Source: an uncultured Eubacteriales bacterium
Lineage (GTDB): Bacteria > Bacillota > Clostridia > Oscillospirales > Butyricicoccaceae
Length of the DNA stretch: 20,289 nucleotides
Assembly (NCBI GenBank): GCA_949740695.1
Contig: CATJIY010000182.1
Coordinates: forward strand, 1-20,289
Reading direction: 5' to 3'
The notes below the pieces were generated by a model. The model was not told the DNA's origin. It made no database searches and saw only the letters and a list, made by a program, of their open reading frames with translations. The position numbers and the translations under genes were made by a program. Below are positions 20,282-20,289 of this stretch, piece by piece (position 1 is the stretch's first letter; every line of letters starts with the position of its first letter).

Positions 20282-20289
20282 TATGACAA

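Noticed and set aside
1..20289. Mobile elements, CRISPR arrays, prophage or restriction-modification genes
   Set aside because: No transposase, integrase, phage, nuclease or methylase motifs and no regularly spaced repeats were seen on either strand. The tRNA-Leu could in principle be an attachment site, but no repeat of its 3' end or integrase is in view.

Overview
The window reads as chromosomal DNA of a moderately GC-rich Firmicute, most likely a gut-type Clostridia (Oscillospiraceae-like) bacterium. This is inferred from strong AGGAGG-type ribosome binding sites, SigA-like TTGACA-17-TATAAT promoters, a Firmicutes-style GntR/ABC (YtrA-type) module, a DUF2975/YozG-like pair, an EFR1-type flavodoxin-ferredoxin protein and an archaeal-type prolyl-tRNA synthetase. 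Genus cannot be fixed from sequence alone. I see no transposase, integrase, CRISPR array, rRNA or phage gene. It looks like a normal chromosomal segment with several small, easily missed genes.

Layout. 1-2.6 kb (+): 3' part of a copper-exporting P-type ATPase with a C-terminal metal-binding domain, then a complete APH(3')-like aminoglycoside phosphotransferase. 2.7-6.5 kb (+): secA with its own promoter and a leader hairpin, then an EFR1-type iron-sulfur protein, closed by a convergent 20-bp-stem terminator. 6.5-10.3 kb (-): a 33-aa secretory peptide gene overlapping a small lipoprotein gene; then a unit transcribed mgtE, FlK-like thioesterase, acetamidase/formamidase, with a promoter far upstream of mgtE and a 36-aa upstream ORF in its leader. 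10.3-12.2 kb: a divergent pair (57-aa membrane/zinc-knuckle protein on -, XRE repressor on +) sharing twin operator-like repeats, then copZ (-) divergent from a DUF2975 membrane protein and a YozG-like regulator (+), separated by a perfect 16-bp inverted repeat.

12.2-14.1 kb (-): M20D amidohydrolase and MTA/SAH nucleosidase, overlapping by 4 nt. 14.4-15.9 kb (+): cytoplasmic GH3 beta-N-acetylhexosaminidase (NagZ type). 16.1-17.9 kb (-): secG, then proS. 18.1-20.1 kb (+): GntR regulator, ABC ATPase and ABC permease in one operon. 20.1-20.25 kb (+): tRNA-Leu(UAA) with promoter and terminator.

Functional links: secA and secG both serve Sec export; copA and copZ both serve copper handling, 9 kb apart. 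The least explained parts are the small-protein units at 6961-7062, 10068-10178 and 10371-10544, none of which is an obvious known family. I found no large undescribed multi-gene system; the best candidates for something new are the 10.2-10.97 kb divergent repressor/small-membrane-protein unit and the mgtE leader.
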